Source of the DNA: Bacillus subtilis
GTDB lineage: Bacteria > Pseudomonadota > Alphaproteobacteria > Rhizobiales > Rhizobiaceae
DNA: 64,000 nucleotides
Reading direction: 5' to 3'
Assembly: GCA_021733665.1 (NCBI GenBank)
Contig: JAHREI010000002.1
Span: 1 to 64,000, forward strand
Made by a program: the position numbers and the translations under genes
In this document: positions 32,997 to 40,855 of the stretch, in pieces
Position numbering within the stretch: position 1 is the first letter of the stretch
Layout: each line of letters starts with the position of its first letter
Notes under the pieces: generated by a model
The model's input: the letters and a program-made list of their open reading frames with translations, nothing else
Told to the model about the DNA's origin: nothing
Databases searched by the model: none

Positions 32997-34331
32997 ATGA
33001 CCACAACATTCGATACGATTTTCAAAGGTGCAACGGTAGTCAATCATGACGGCAGTGCCGTTCGTGATATCGGTGTTAAAAACGGACGTATTACCGCTAT
33101 CGGCTCCCTGTCAGAGAATGCCGCAGGCGAGGTTGTCAACTGTACCGGCCTGCATATTCTGCCAGGTGTTGTGGACAGTCAGGTGCATTTCCGTGAGCCG
33201 GGTTTGGAGCATAAAGAAGATTTACAGACCGGATCGCTCGCAGCCGTACTCGGCGGTGTGACCTCTGTTTTCGAAATGCCAAACACTAAGCCGCTGACCA
33301 CTTCGCCGGAAGCGCTCGCTGATAAAGTCAAGCGCGGTACGCATCGCATGCATTGCGATTTCGCTTTCTGGGTTGGCGGTACACGTGACAATGCCAAAGA
33401 CGTAGCTGAGCTGGAGCGTCTGCCGGGTGCTGCGGGTATCAAAGTATTTATGGGCTCTTCAACCGGTGACCTGCTGGTGGAAGATGATGAAGGCGTTGCC
33501 TCCATTCTGCGCAATACACGCCGTCGTGCGGCATTCCATTCGGAAGATGAATTCCGTCTGCGTGAGCGCGAAGGTCTGCGTGTTGAAAATGATCCGTCCA
33601 GCCATCCGGTCTGGCGCGATGAGATTGCAGCACTGACATGCACTCAGCGTCTGGTGCGCATTGCCCGCGAAACCGGTGCGCGTATCCATGTGCTGCATAT
33701 TTCGACCGCGGAAGAAATTGAATTCCTGAAAGACTACAAAGATGTGGCAACCTGTGAGGCGACACCGCATCACCTGACACTGTCTTCGGAAGATTATAAG
33801 ACACTCGGCAATCTTATTCAGATGAACCCGCCGGTGCGCGATGCACGTCACCGCGATGGTATCTGGCATGGCATCGGACAGGGCGTTGTTGATGTGCTGG
33901 GCTCCGACCATGCGCCACATACGCTGGAAGAAAAGCAGAAGCCCTATCCGGCATCACCATCCGGCATGACCGGTGTGCAGACGCTGGTGCCGATCATGCT
34001 CGATCATGTGAATGCCGGTCGTTTGTCGCTGGAACGCTTTGTTGATTTGTCGTCACATGGTCCGAACCGTATTTTCGGCATGTCCCGTAAAGGCCGTATT
34101 GCAGTCGGTTATGATGCGGATCTGACAATTGTTGATATGAAACGCAGCGTGACGATCACGCATGAACAAGCTGGCTCAAAAGCTGGCTGGACACCATATC
34201 ACGGCAAAACCGTCACCGGTTGGCCGGTCGGCACAATCGTACGCGGCCATAAAGTGATGTGGGAAGGCGAGATCGTTAATCCTGCGCTTGGTGAGCCTGT
34301 GGAGTTTGTCGAGGCTTTGCCGAGACATTAA
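32997..34331 (+). CDS. pyrC: Dihydroorotase-like amidohydrolase
   Basis: Class I dihydroorotases cyclise carbamoyl-aspartate in pyrimidine synthesis. The 444-residue TIM barrel has VHFREPGLEHKEDL, then GIKVFMGSSTGDL, HSEDEFRL, HVLHIST and LGSDHAPHT, so most metal-site positions are present. The first histidine of the usual H-x-H pair is replaced: the motif reads D60-S-Q62-V-H64. That could mean one metal, a different substrate, or a lineage-specific variant. It is preceded by a tandem repeat and ended by a bidirectional terminator. The exact reaction is less certain than the family. Confidence 0.85.
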   Translation: MTTTFDTIFKGATVVNHDGSAVRDIGVKNGRITAIGSLSENAAGEVVNCTGLHILPGVVDSQVHFREPGLEHKEDLQTGSLAAVLGGVTSVFEMPNTKPLTTSPEALADKVKRGTHRMHCDFAFWVGGTRDNAKDVAELERLPGAAGIKVFMGSSTGDLLVEDDEGVASILRNTRRRAAFHSEDEFRLREREGLRVENDPSSHPVWRDEIAALTCTQRLVRIARETGARIHVLHISTAEEIEFLKDYKDVATCEATPHHLTLSSEDYKTLGNLIQMNPPVRDARHRDGIWHGIGQGVVDVLGSDHAPHTLEEKQKPYPASPSGMTGVQTLVPIMLDHVNAGRLSLERFVDLSSHGPNRIFGMSRKGRIAVGYDADLTIVDMKRSVTITHEQAGSKAGWTPYHGKTVTGWPVGTIVRGHKVMWEGEIVNPALGEPVEFVEALPRH

Positions 34332-34367
34332 GAGAAGCAGCTTTGCTGAGAAGCTACACTGAGAAAT

Positions 34368-34398
34368 AAAAAAAGCCGCCTGATAAGGCGGCTTTTTC
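34368..34398. terminator. Bidirectional terminator after pyrC
   Basis: Stem AGCCGCC/GGCGGCT with loop TGATAA is flanked by A7 on the left and T5 on the right. It serves pyrC and the convergent gene ending at 34418. Confidence 0.9.
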
Positions 34399-34417
34399 AT
34401 TAAAGATTTTGAGATGC

Positions 34418-35221
34418 TCAGTCGCCTGCTACAAAAAACTTCCACGAGCCATCCGGTGTAATACCGAGACGGTAGAAAATATAGGCGCCGACGCCTTTCA
34501 TTTCTTCGAAATCGCCGGCGGTTATCAGCTGATAAAGCTCTACCATCTGCCGGTCATCCAGCTTATCCAGCGGATAGGCGAAGAAATAAGGCCAGACATA
34601 AACTTCGCTTGGTGTTCCCGCATCGAGATGTGCGTAACCGGATTCAAGCAAGTCTACCAGAATGGCAAGCAGTTCCTGACCATTGCTATCACCGGAAAGG
34701 CTTTTCAAAAATTCCAGCGGTGTACCGTCATACTCGCCGAGCGAAAGCAGCGGACTGTTTTCACCACCGTCACCGAGCAATGGCTTCAGCGCATCAATTT
34801 TACCGGCCTTGGCAATGTCGAGAATTTTTTTGCGGGTGTCCTGCACAGGCTGCGGAAGTTTGGAATAATCGTAGGAAACTTCCGGAATCTTACCGTCTGA
34901 CGATACATGCGGACGGGTTATGTCACGCTCAACCGTACCATTATCTGCGGGGGCTTCAGCACCTGGCGCACGATAGGTTTCAGTTGGAACCTGACGCAGC
35001 GGCCCCGGCAATGGTACCTGTGCCGGATTGATTTCTTCTTCCTCACTGGCCGGTGTCTCGCTGAGCGCAAGAATCTGAGGTTTCACATTGAGCGAACCTG
35101 CAGATGCCGGAACAGAGGCTGAGGCAGCGATCATAGCAAGCGCCAGTCCGGCGAGAAAAGACTTGCTCAGAATTGTGTCTGAACTCAGCTTGCTCAGCCG
35201 GCGGCGAAATGAAAGCAACAT
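34418..35221 (-). CDS. Exported protein of unknown function
   Basis: I do not recognise a named family. From the ATG at 35221, which has GGAG 6 nt before it, the product is 267 residues. A signal peptide runs to about residue 42 (cut after SASVPASA). A Pro/Glu/Ala-rich low-complexity stretch covers about 50-115. The C-terminal part (about 125-267) is predicted mostly helical and contains SPLLSLGEYDGTPLEFLKSL and EVYVWPYFFAYPLDKL. The last segment, GVGAYIFYRLGITPDGSWKFF, suggests a folded extracytoplasmic domain. The frame is open 10 codons upstream, to 35251. Confidence 0.75.
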   Translation of the reverse strand: MLLSFRRRLSKLSSDTILSKSFLAGLALAMIAASASVPASAGSLNVKPQILALSETPASEEEEINPAQVPLPGPLRQVPTETYRAPGAEAPADNGTVERDITRPHVSSDGKIPEVSYDYSKLPQPVQDTRKKILDIAKAGKIDALKPLLGDGGENSPLLSLGEYDGTPLEFLKSLSGDSNGQELLAILVDLLESGYAHLDAGTPSEVYVWPYFFAYPLDKLDDRQMVELYQLITAGDFEEMKGVGAYIFYRLGITPDGSWKFFVAGD

Positions 35222-35311
35222 CGAAAACTCCGGAAGAGAAATATTATTCAAAATATGTGCTTAAAGTGTTCAGGCGTACAAATTATGGCAAGCGCTGCCG
35301 GTTGCAGAAAA

Positions 35312-35569
35312 TTACTGCAAAATTCGGTTTGGCAGAAACTCACCGGCAATAATCTGTTCACGCAACTTGTCGAGCAGGCTGAGAGCCGCATCTTCACCGG
35401 TGCTGCGCAATAATTCAGTCAGCGCATTGGCAAAAGCTGCTTCTGCGAGAATTTCCGGTTCAATACCTTCTGAGATTCCGTCTGCCCATGCTTCATGCTG
35501 ATATTCAATTGCGGCTTGCTTCTTCTCATGGGCAATGAGTTCATCAAGTTCTGACAGAGAATGATTCAT
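35312..35569 (-). CDS. Small hypothetical protein (85 aa)
   Basis: The product is acidic, helical and probably cytoplasmic, starting MNHSLSELDELIAHEKKQAA; there is no signal peptide or membrane span. The ATG at 35569 has AAGGTGA 8 nt before it. The frame runs 13 codons further up without a site. Sequence such as ALTELLRSTGEDAALSLLDKLREQI looks like a natural amphipathic helix and not random coding. It is probably a lineage-restricted gene; the function is unknown. Confidence 0.55.
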   Translation of the reverse strand: MNHSLSELDELIAHEKKQAAIEYQHEAWADGISEGIEPEILAEAAFANALTELLRSTGEDAALSLLDKLREQIIAGEFLPNRILQ

Positions 35570-35796
35570 TAAAATATCACCTTGGCTTAAAGCCGTTGGA
35601 CACTGCATTGCAGAAGACGGACAGGACTAACAGGAAGCGCTGTCATAGAGCCATTTAGAGCAGAAACGACTATCCGAAGACCGTTTCTTACACCATCAGA
35701 CGAAGCATCTCCACCCATAATTTAATCTCTTGTTAACAGATTGCGAGGGTTTGTGAATGATTGTTTGCGGGTTTATCGTGATGAATGAAGTTTTGG

Positions 35797-36177
35797 TTAA
35801 TTGCCGTAATGGGCAACCAGCGCTTCAGTGAGTTTTTCGCCTTGTTGTTTAAACCGTTCAATCGCTTTGATCGCCTGATCGGTACATTGGCTGTAATTAT
35901 CGGAATAGGTCCGGTAGCTGTTATTAAAGGCTGAGATCAGCACTTTGCGTCTGTTCGCATCGGCTTTTTCTGCGGCGAGCAGTTCGTTCATCTGGTCGCG
36001 CCAAAGATTGTTTTTGTCACTGCACAAATTGCTCAGATAATGCAGGGAGCCAAGTGTTTCGGCGAGCCTGATCATCTGGCTTTCATAGGGCGGGCCACTG
36101 ACATCTTGCGCTTTTGCGGAACTGTTGCTGACAATAATGCCTGCCAGAAACAGCAAGGAACCGAAAAATCTGATCAT
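35797..36177 (-). CDS. TIGR02301-like small exported protein
   Basis: The 126-residue product has a signal peptide (about 1-23, MIRFFGSLLFLAGIIVS, cut near AKA). The mature domain has LAETLGSLHYLSNLC and FNNSYRTYSDNYSQCTDQA, with two cysteines that could pair. This matches my recollection of the uncharacterised alphaproteobacterial family TIGR02301. The ATG at 36177 has GGAG 7 nt before it. It lies 58 bp after the Nudix gene on the same strand, often its neighbour in Rhizobiales. Confidence 0.72.
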   Translation of the reverse strand: MIRFFGSLLFLAGIIVSNSSAKAQDVSGPPYESQMIRLAETLGSLHYLSNLCSDKNNLWRDQMNELLAAEKADANRRKVLISAFNNSYRTYSDNYSQCTDQAIKAIERFKQQGEKLTEALVAHYGN

Positions 36178-36235
36178 TATACACTCCGCACCTGTACTAT
36201 AAATTGTGGAGTAATCAGGCCGTTTCAAGGCGATA

Positions 36236-36661
36236 TCAGCCTTCTTCCTGTAAAATACGACGCACAAAGGCCAGCGTGCTGACAGTGACAGGATAATTCA
36301 GCATATCTTCAATGGTGAGCCAGTGCAGGGAAACGGCATCGTCACCGGCTTGCTCCTGTCCGCTCAGATCAATAGCGCGGTAGATGCTGAGATTGTAGGT
36401 TTTGCCATAGAGGCCTTCTTTAGAAAGGTCGATGGTATCCACCAGTCGTAGTGTATTGCAGCGCAGTCCGGTTTCTTCCATGAGTTCGCGATGGGCTGCT
36501 TTTTCGGCACCTTCACCCGCTTCCACACCACCACCGGGGAAGGCAAAAGAGCCTTTGAGCGGTTCTTTACCGCGCTTCACCAGCAGAAAGCGGTCTTCAT
36601 TACGGCAGATCATTGAAACGCCGTGAGCGATAATCGGGAGAGGGGAAATGTCCTGTGTCAT
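36236..36661 (-). CDS. Nudix hydrolase
   Basis: It hydrolyses a nucleoside-diphosphate-linked substrate. The 141-residue protein has a complete Nudix box, GGGVEAGEGAEKAAHREL followed by MEETGL, so it should be active. MutT/ADP-ribose-type activities are possible, and the sequence does not tell which. The ATG at 36661 gives the usual short N-terminus. A GTG at 36715 (18 codons longer) has AAGG before it and is an alternative. It is divergent from the SRAP gene, with only 91 bp between the chosen starts. Confidence 0.85.
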   Translation of the reverse strand: MTQDISPLPIIAHGVSMICRNEDRFLLVKRGKEPLKGSFAFPGGGVEAGEGAEKAAHRELMEETGLRCNTLRLVDTIDLSKEGLYGKTYNLSIYRAIDLSGQEQAGDDAVSLHWLTIEDMLNYPVTVSTLAFVRRILQEEG

Positions 36662-36752
36662 AAAATGAGTGGTAAAAACCTGCCCGCTGATTTGCAAGCT
36701 TTGTTTATCAGACACCTTGACCTTTGCGGCAAAACTCGCGACACCTCAGCCT

Positions 36753-37550
36753 ATGTGTGGACGTTTTGCTTTACTGGCGACAATTGATGATGTGGAGGCG
36801 CATTTCGGCGTGATTGTCGATGAAGCCTTTCCGCCGCGTTATAATATTTCGCCGACGCAACCGATAATGATTGTGCTGAATGGTGAAACACCGGCACCCG
36901 GCAGCAACAGACCGGATCGTATCACAATGCTTGTGCGCTGGGGTTTCGTGCCGTCATGGACAAAAGACCCGCTGAACTTTCCGCTGATGATCAATGCCCG
37001 CTCTGAGACAGCGCATGAAAAGCCGTCTTTTCGTACAGCTATGGAGCATCGTCGTAGTTTGCTGCCGGTCAGCGGCTTTTATGAATGGCGCAAGCTGGGT
37101 GATGGCAGAAAGCAGGCCTATTGGATCAGGCCCCGCAAAGGCGGCATGATTGCCTTTGGCACGCTGATGGAAACATGGATGAGTGGTGACGGCTCACAGA
37201 TGGACACGGCTGCAATCCTGACGACGGCTTCCAATAATGCATTATCGCATATTCATGATCGTCTGCCGTTGGTAATCCATCCTGAGGATTATCAGGAATG
37301 GCTGGATTGCAAGCGCAACCGTGCCAAAGATGTGCAGCATTTGCTTAAGCCTGTGCAGGAAGATTTTTTCGAAGCGATTCCTGTTTCAGACAAAATCAAC
37401 AATGCCCGTTATTTCGGCACAGATGTGCATGAGCAGGTACAAGAGCCGGTTCTTCATCAAGAGCATCTGAAAGCTAAGCCGGTTAAGCCTAAAAAAACTG
37501 CTGTAAAGAAGAAAACTGATGACAATGATGATCAGTTCAGTATGTTTTGA
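36753..37550 (+). CDS. SOS-response-associated peptidase (YedK/HMCES)
   Basis: SRAP proteins form a thiazolidine cross-link with abasic sites in single-stranded DNA through an N-terminal cysteine. The start must be the ATG at 36753, because Met removal exposes C2 (MCGRFALL); the frame is open 28 codons upstream but that would bury the Cys. N81 and R83 (INARSET), E111 (SGFYEW) and H168 (HDRLPLVI) complete the active site. The 265 residues end in a Lys-rich tail. No LexA box is obvious in the short upstream gap. Confidence 0.92.
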   Translation: MCGRFALLATIDDVEAHFGVIVDEAFPPRYNISPTQPIMIVLNGETPAPGSNRPDRITMLVRWGFVPSWTKDPLNFPLMINARSETAHEKPSFRTAMEHRRSLLPVSGFYEWRKLGDGRKQAYWIRPRKGGMIAFGTLMETWMSGDGSQMDTAAILTTASNNALSHIHDRLPLVIHPEDYQEWLDCKRNRAKDVQHLLKPVQEDFFEAIPVSDKINNARYFGTDVHEQVQEPVLHQEHLKAKPVKPKKTAVKKKTDDNDDQFSMF

Positions 37551-37572
37551 CTAACTCTTTCAAAAATATACA

Positions 37573-37615
37573 GCGCATCCCGAAAAGTGGAGGCCGGTTT
37601 TCGGACGAGATGCGC
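37573..37615 (+). repeat. Palindromic repeat, copy G (tandem pair)
   Basis: Arms GCGCATC/GATGCGC flank CCGAAAAGTGG-AGGCCGGTTTTCGG. It is the first of two direct copies about 55 bp apart. Confidence 0.85.
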
Positions 37616-37627
37616 GTTGAGATAATG

Positions 37628-37669
37628 TTGTATCCCGAAAAGCGGTCGCGATTTTCGAATAAGATGCGC
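37628..37669 (+). repeat. Palindromic repeat, copy H (tandem pair)
   Basis: Core CCGAAAAGCGG-TCGCGATTTTCG with arms TGTATC/GATGCG, which still pair if G-T wobbles are allowed. Same orientation as copy G. It lies just before the LysE-type gene. Confidence 0.75.
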
Positions 37670-37695
37670 GTTAAATCTAAGAGAACAGGTCAATC

Positions 37696-38310
37696 GTGGG
37701 AACAGCAGCAATTTCGGGCTTTCTGCTCGGACTATCACTCATTGTCGCCATCGGGGCGCAAAATGCATATATTCTGAGACAGGGACTGCTACGCCAGCAT
37801 GTATTTATCCTCAGTCTGATTTGCGCTCTGTCAGATGCGGTGCTGATTGCAGCAGGTGTCGCAGGGCTTGGTACCTTAATTTCGCAATCACCAACGCTGA
37901 TTACAGTAGTGACCATCGGTGGTGCGGCGTTTCTTTTCTGGTACGGTTTTTCTGCATTTCGTCGTGCCATGCATCCGGATGGCATGCATGCGGCTAATAC
38001 CGGTGCGGTTAGCCTCAAGGCAGCAATCGGTACTTGCTTGGCGCTGACGTTCCTCAATCCGCATGTTTATCTTGATACGGTAGTGCTGGTCGGCAGTCTG
38101 TCTGCCCGCTTTGAAGGTGAGGCACGTCTTGCCTATGGTATCGGTGCTATCACCGCATCTTTTGTTTGGTTCTTCTCACTTGGTTATGGTGCCCGTCTGT
38201 TGCAGCCGTTTTTCGCCAAGCCATCGGCATGGCGCATTCTCGACTGCCTGATCGGTATCATCATGTGGGCGATTGCGTTCAGTTTACTTAGCCGTCTGCT
38301 GTGGCCGTAA
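37696..38310 (+). CDS. LysE/ArgO family amino-acid exporter
   Basis: This 204-residue inner-membrane protein with six predicted helices exports basic or other amino acids. Family marks are LIVAIGAQNAYILRQGLLR near the N-terminus and TFLNPHVYLDTVVLVGS in the middle, closest to the LysE/ArgO branch and not RhtB. Translation appears to start at a GTG (37696) with a weak AGG before it. Its 3' end overlaps the small minus-strand gene 38284-38469 by 27 bp. No adjacent LysR-type regulator is present. Confidence 0.88.
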   Translation: MGTAAISGFLLGLSLIVAIGAQNAYILRQGLLRQHVFILSLICALSDAVLIAAGVAGLGTLISQSPTLITVVTIGGAAFLFWYGFSAFRRAMHPDGMHAANTGAVSLKAAIGTCLALTFLNPHVYLDTVVLVGSLSARFEGEARLAYGIGAITASFVWFFSLGYGARLLQPFFAKPSAWRILDCLIGIIMWAIAFSLLSRLLWP

Positions 38311-38469
38311 GGCTTTGTCAGAAGGCAGATAGGAAACATGCAGCCGCTTGCTATCTTCACGGCGGCTGCGCGGAGCGGCCATTAAAGCCGCAACCAGTGA
38401 GGCAGGACCGATTGCACGGTACTGTTCTGTAAGCTGATCTTTTTTGTATGAGCTGAATGTCTTTTTCAT
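38284..38469 (-). CDS. Small hypothetical protein (61 aa)
   Basis: This short basic protein starts MKKTFSSYKKDQLTEQYRAI. The ATG has a good GGAAGG ribosome-binding site 8 nt upstream. QYRAIGPASLVAALMAAPRS is a weakly hydrophobic, helix-like stretch; no signal peptide or metal motif is seen. It overlaps the tail of the exporter gene by 27 bp in antisense. The good translation signal argues that it is real. The function is unknown. Confidence 0.5.
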   Translation of the reverse strand: MKKTFSSYKKDQLTEQYRAIGPASLVAALMAAPRSRREDSKRLHVSYLPSDKALRPQQTAK

Positions 38470-38824
38470 AATGTTTCCTTCCCTTTTTGCAACCTAATAT
38501 TAGCTTGAAAATTGGGACTGAAGCATGGCTGCATAATGCGGAAATCGGGGTATTGTCGCGGCAGTGTATTTTGCCTCATCCGCGATACAGCCCGATACAG
38601 ATTGTAAAAATCTGTGGTTGCTCTCTTGACGCGAAGCAGGATCAGAGAGATAAGTGCTGTCATGAAAACACCATTCGCAAACACCATTTGTATTATTGCG
38701 ACCATTATTCGCTAGCAGATTGCTGGCTCGGATGTTTTCGTCTTTCCTTTACTTTTGAAGCAGACAAATGCACCGGCCAGCAGGCTGCGCAAATGTTGTT
38801 TTGCGTTCTTAAGAGGGAAACCCG
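38470..38824. other. Divergent intergenic region before cysS
   Basis: These 355 bp lie between the small gene 38284-38469 and cysS. A 7-bp hairpin ACAGATT/AATCTGT occurs at 38597-38615, and a GATACAG direct repeat lies beside it. No T-box or other riboswitch signature was recognised, and no convincing gene. GAGGGAAA before 38825 is the cysS ribosome-binding site. Confidence 0.35.
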
Positions 38825-40339
38825 ATGTCTGCCACAGAATTGCGTTTATATAATACGCTGACCCGCAGGAAAGAGGACTTTGTTCCGATCAATCCTGATC
38901 ATGTGCGCATGTATGTCTGCGGTCCCACCGTTTATGATTTTGCTCATATCGGCAATGCACGTCCGGTGATCGTGTTTGATGTGCTGTTCCGTCTGCTGCG
39001 CCATGTCTATGGCGAGAGCCAAGTGACTTATGCGCGTAACCTCACTGATGTGGACGACAAGATCAATGCGCGTGCAGTGCGCGATTATCCTGATCTGCCG
39101 CTCAATGAAGCGATCCGTAAAGTGACTGAAAGCACAGCAGCGCAGTTCCAGAGTGATGTGACAGCGCTTGGTAATCTGGAACCAACCAGCCAGCCGCGTG
39201 CAACCGAACATCTGGAAGAAATGCGCCAATTAATCGAGCGCCTGATCGAACGCGGTCATGCCTATGTGGCGGATGATCATGTGCTTTTTGCGGTTAAAAC
39301 CATGACAGGCGAGCATGGCCCGCGTTATGGTGCACTTGCACGTCGTTCACTGGATGAGATGATCGCCGGTGCGCGTGTGGATGTTGCTTCCTACAAACGT
39401 GACGAGATGGATTTCGTATTGTGGAAACCATCCAAGCAGGGTGAGCCAGGTTGGCCGTCTCCGGCAGGTATTGCAGTGAATGGTCGTCCTGGCTGGCATA
39501 TTGAGTGCTCCGCCATGTCGATGGCGAAACTGCTGGAGCCGTTTGGCGGCGGTCTGAAATGTGATGATCCGCTGAAGAATACTTTTGATATTCATGCTGG
39601 TGGTATTGATCTGGTATTTCCGCATCATGAAAATGAGATCGCCCAGTCATGCTGCGCCTTTGGCTCAGAGCGCATGGCCAATATCTGGATGCATAACGGT
39701 TTTCTGCAGGTTGAAGGTCAGAAAATGTCCAAATCTCTGGGCAATTTCATCACCATTGACGATGTGCTGAAATCGGAACTTCCGCAATTGGCCGGTCTTG
39801 ATGTTCCGGAAGACTTCCGACGTCGCTGGACAGGGATGGCTGCGCGTCTCTCGATGTTGCAGACCCATTACCGTGAGCCGATCAACTGGACGCAGCAGCG
39901 TCTGAATGAATCCGGTGAAGAACTGGCCAAGTGGTATCAGTTGGTTGCAGAGCAGTCTGCCAAGCCTGATGCTGCAAAGGCATCGGTGTTTGCGTATGCC
40001 GTAGGCGATGATCTGAATACATGGGCAGCGCTCACCGAATTGCGCAAAGCCTATAAGCAGGGTGATGTGGAGGCACTGGTTTCCGGTCTCAATCTGCTTG
40101 GCCTTTATGATGCACAATTGCTGGCTGAAGCTGCGCAATATTTGTTCAGCAATGCGGCAGATGTCGACACTGCGGATGTTGAAAGACAGATCGCTGAGCG
40201 TCTGGCATTCATCAACGGGAAAAATTGGGCGGAAGCTGACCGTATTCGTGACTCATTGCTGGCACAGAATATTCAGCTGAAGGACGGCAAAGATCCGGCT
40301 ACGGGAGAACGGGTGACAACATGGGAAGTGAAACGCTGA
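38825..40339 (+). CDS. cysS: Cysteinyl-tRNA synthetase
   Basis: It charges tRNA-Cys. The 504-residue class I enzyme has the HIGH-type motif FAHIGNARP preceded by the zinc-binding [10 protein letters not shown], the second zinc-site region [11 protein letters not shown] and [15 protein letters not shown], and KMSKSLGN at the C-terminal side of the catalytic domain. It overlaps the GFA gene by 19 bp. The order cysS-GFA-cimA is usual in Rhizobiales. Confidence 0.97.
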   Translation: MSATELRLYNTLTRRKEDFVPINPDHVRMYVCGPTVYDFAHIGNARPVIVFDVLFRLLRHVYGESQVTYARNLTDVDDKINARAVRDYPDLPLNEAIRKVTESTAAQFQSDVTALGNLEPTSQPRATEHLEEMRQLIERLIERGHAYVADDHVLFAVKTMTGEHGPRYGALARRSLDEMIAGARVDVASYKRDEMDFVLWKPSKQGEPGWPSPAGIAVNGRPGWHIECSAMSMAKLLEPFGGGLKCDDPLKNTFDIHAGGIDLVFPHHENEIAQSCCAFGSERMANIWMHNGFLQVEGQKMSKSLGNFITIDDVLKSELPQLAGLDVPEDFRRRWTGMAARLSMLQTHYREPINWTQQRLNESGEELAKWYQLVAEQSAKPDAAKASVFAYAVGDDLNTWAALTELRKAYKQGDVEALVSGLNLLGLYDAQLLAEAAQYLFSNAADVDTADVERQIAERLAFINGKNWAEADRIRDSLLAQNIQLKDGKDPATGERVTTWEVKR

Positions 40340-40809
40340 GTGAAAATCCGGGCGCCAGCGGGGGCTGCCAGTGTGGTGCTGTGCGTTTTCGTGTGAAAGG
40401 GCAGTTGGGCAGTGCATCCATCTGTCATTGTCGCATGTGCCAGAAAGCATTCGGCAATTATTACGCGCCGCTGGTTTCCGTTAAGGAAGGCACATTGGAA
40501 TGGACGCGCGGAACACGAAAACTGTTCCGCTCTTCCAACCATGTCGAGCGCGGTTTTTGTGCCGGTTGCGGCACACCACTGACCTATGAGGCGCCGGACG
40601 GACTGGCGCTTTCAATCGCTGCCTTTGATAAACCGCAAGACATTGTGCCGACGGTAGCGTGGGGGCTGGAGGGCAAATTGCCTTATCTGGATCAGCTCAG
40701 CGAATTGCCCGCCTATACCACGGAGCGCGATCCGGAAAGTATCGAGTTTGTACGCACGCTGGTGTCTTTCCAGCATCCTGATCACGATACGGACACATGG
40801 CCGCAATAA
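40321..40809 (+). CDS. GFA family zinc protein
   Basis: The 162-residue protein has the glutathione-dependent formaldehyde-activating fold (Mss4-like). Zinc ligands are arranged as C16-X-C18, C35-X-C37-X2-C40 and C80-X2-C83 ([10 protein letters not shown]). Most family members are not shown to act on formaldehyde, so only the fold is claimed. The start lies inside cysS (19-bp overlap), which points to translational coupling. The C-terminal third is acidic. Confidence 0.88.
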   Translation: MGSETLSENPGASGGCQCGAVRFRVKGQLGSASICHCRMCQKAFGNYYAPLVSVKEGTLEWTRGTRKLFRSSNHVERGFCAGCGTPLTYEAPDGLALSIAAFDKPQDIVPTVAWGLEGKLPYLDQLSELPAYTTERDPESIEFVRTLVSFQHPDHDTDTWPQ

Positions 40810-40855
40810 GCAGCAAGCAAGGCACATAAATACGGATATGGAGGAAAGACCGACA

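Noticed and set aside
38466-38705. 79-codon minus-strand frame ending at the start of the 61-aa gene
   Set aside because: The ATGA overlap looked like coupling, but there is no ribosome-binding site and the sequence after the first 25 residues looks random.
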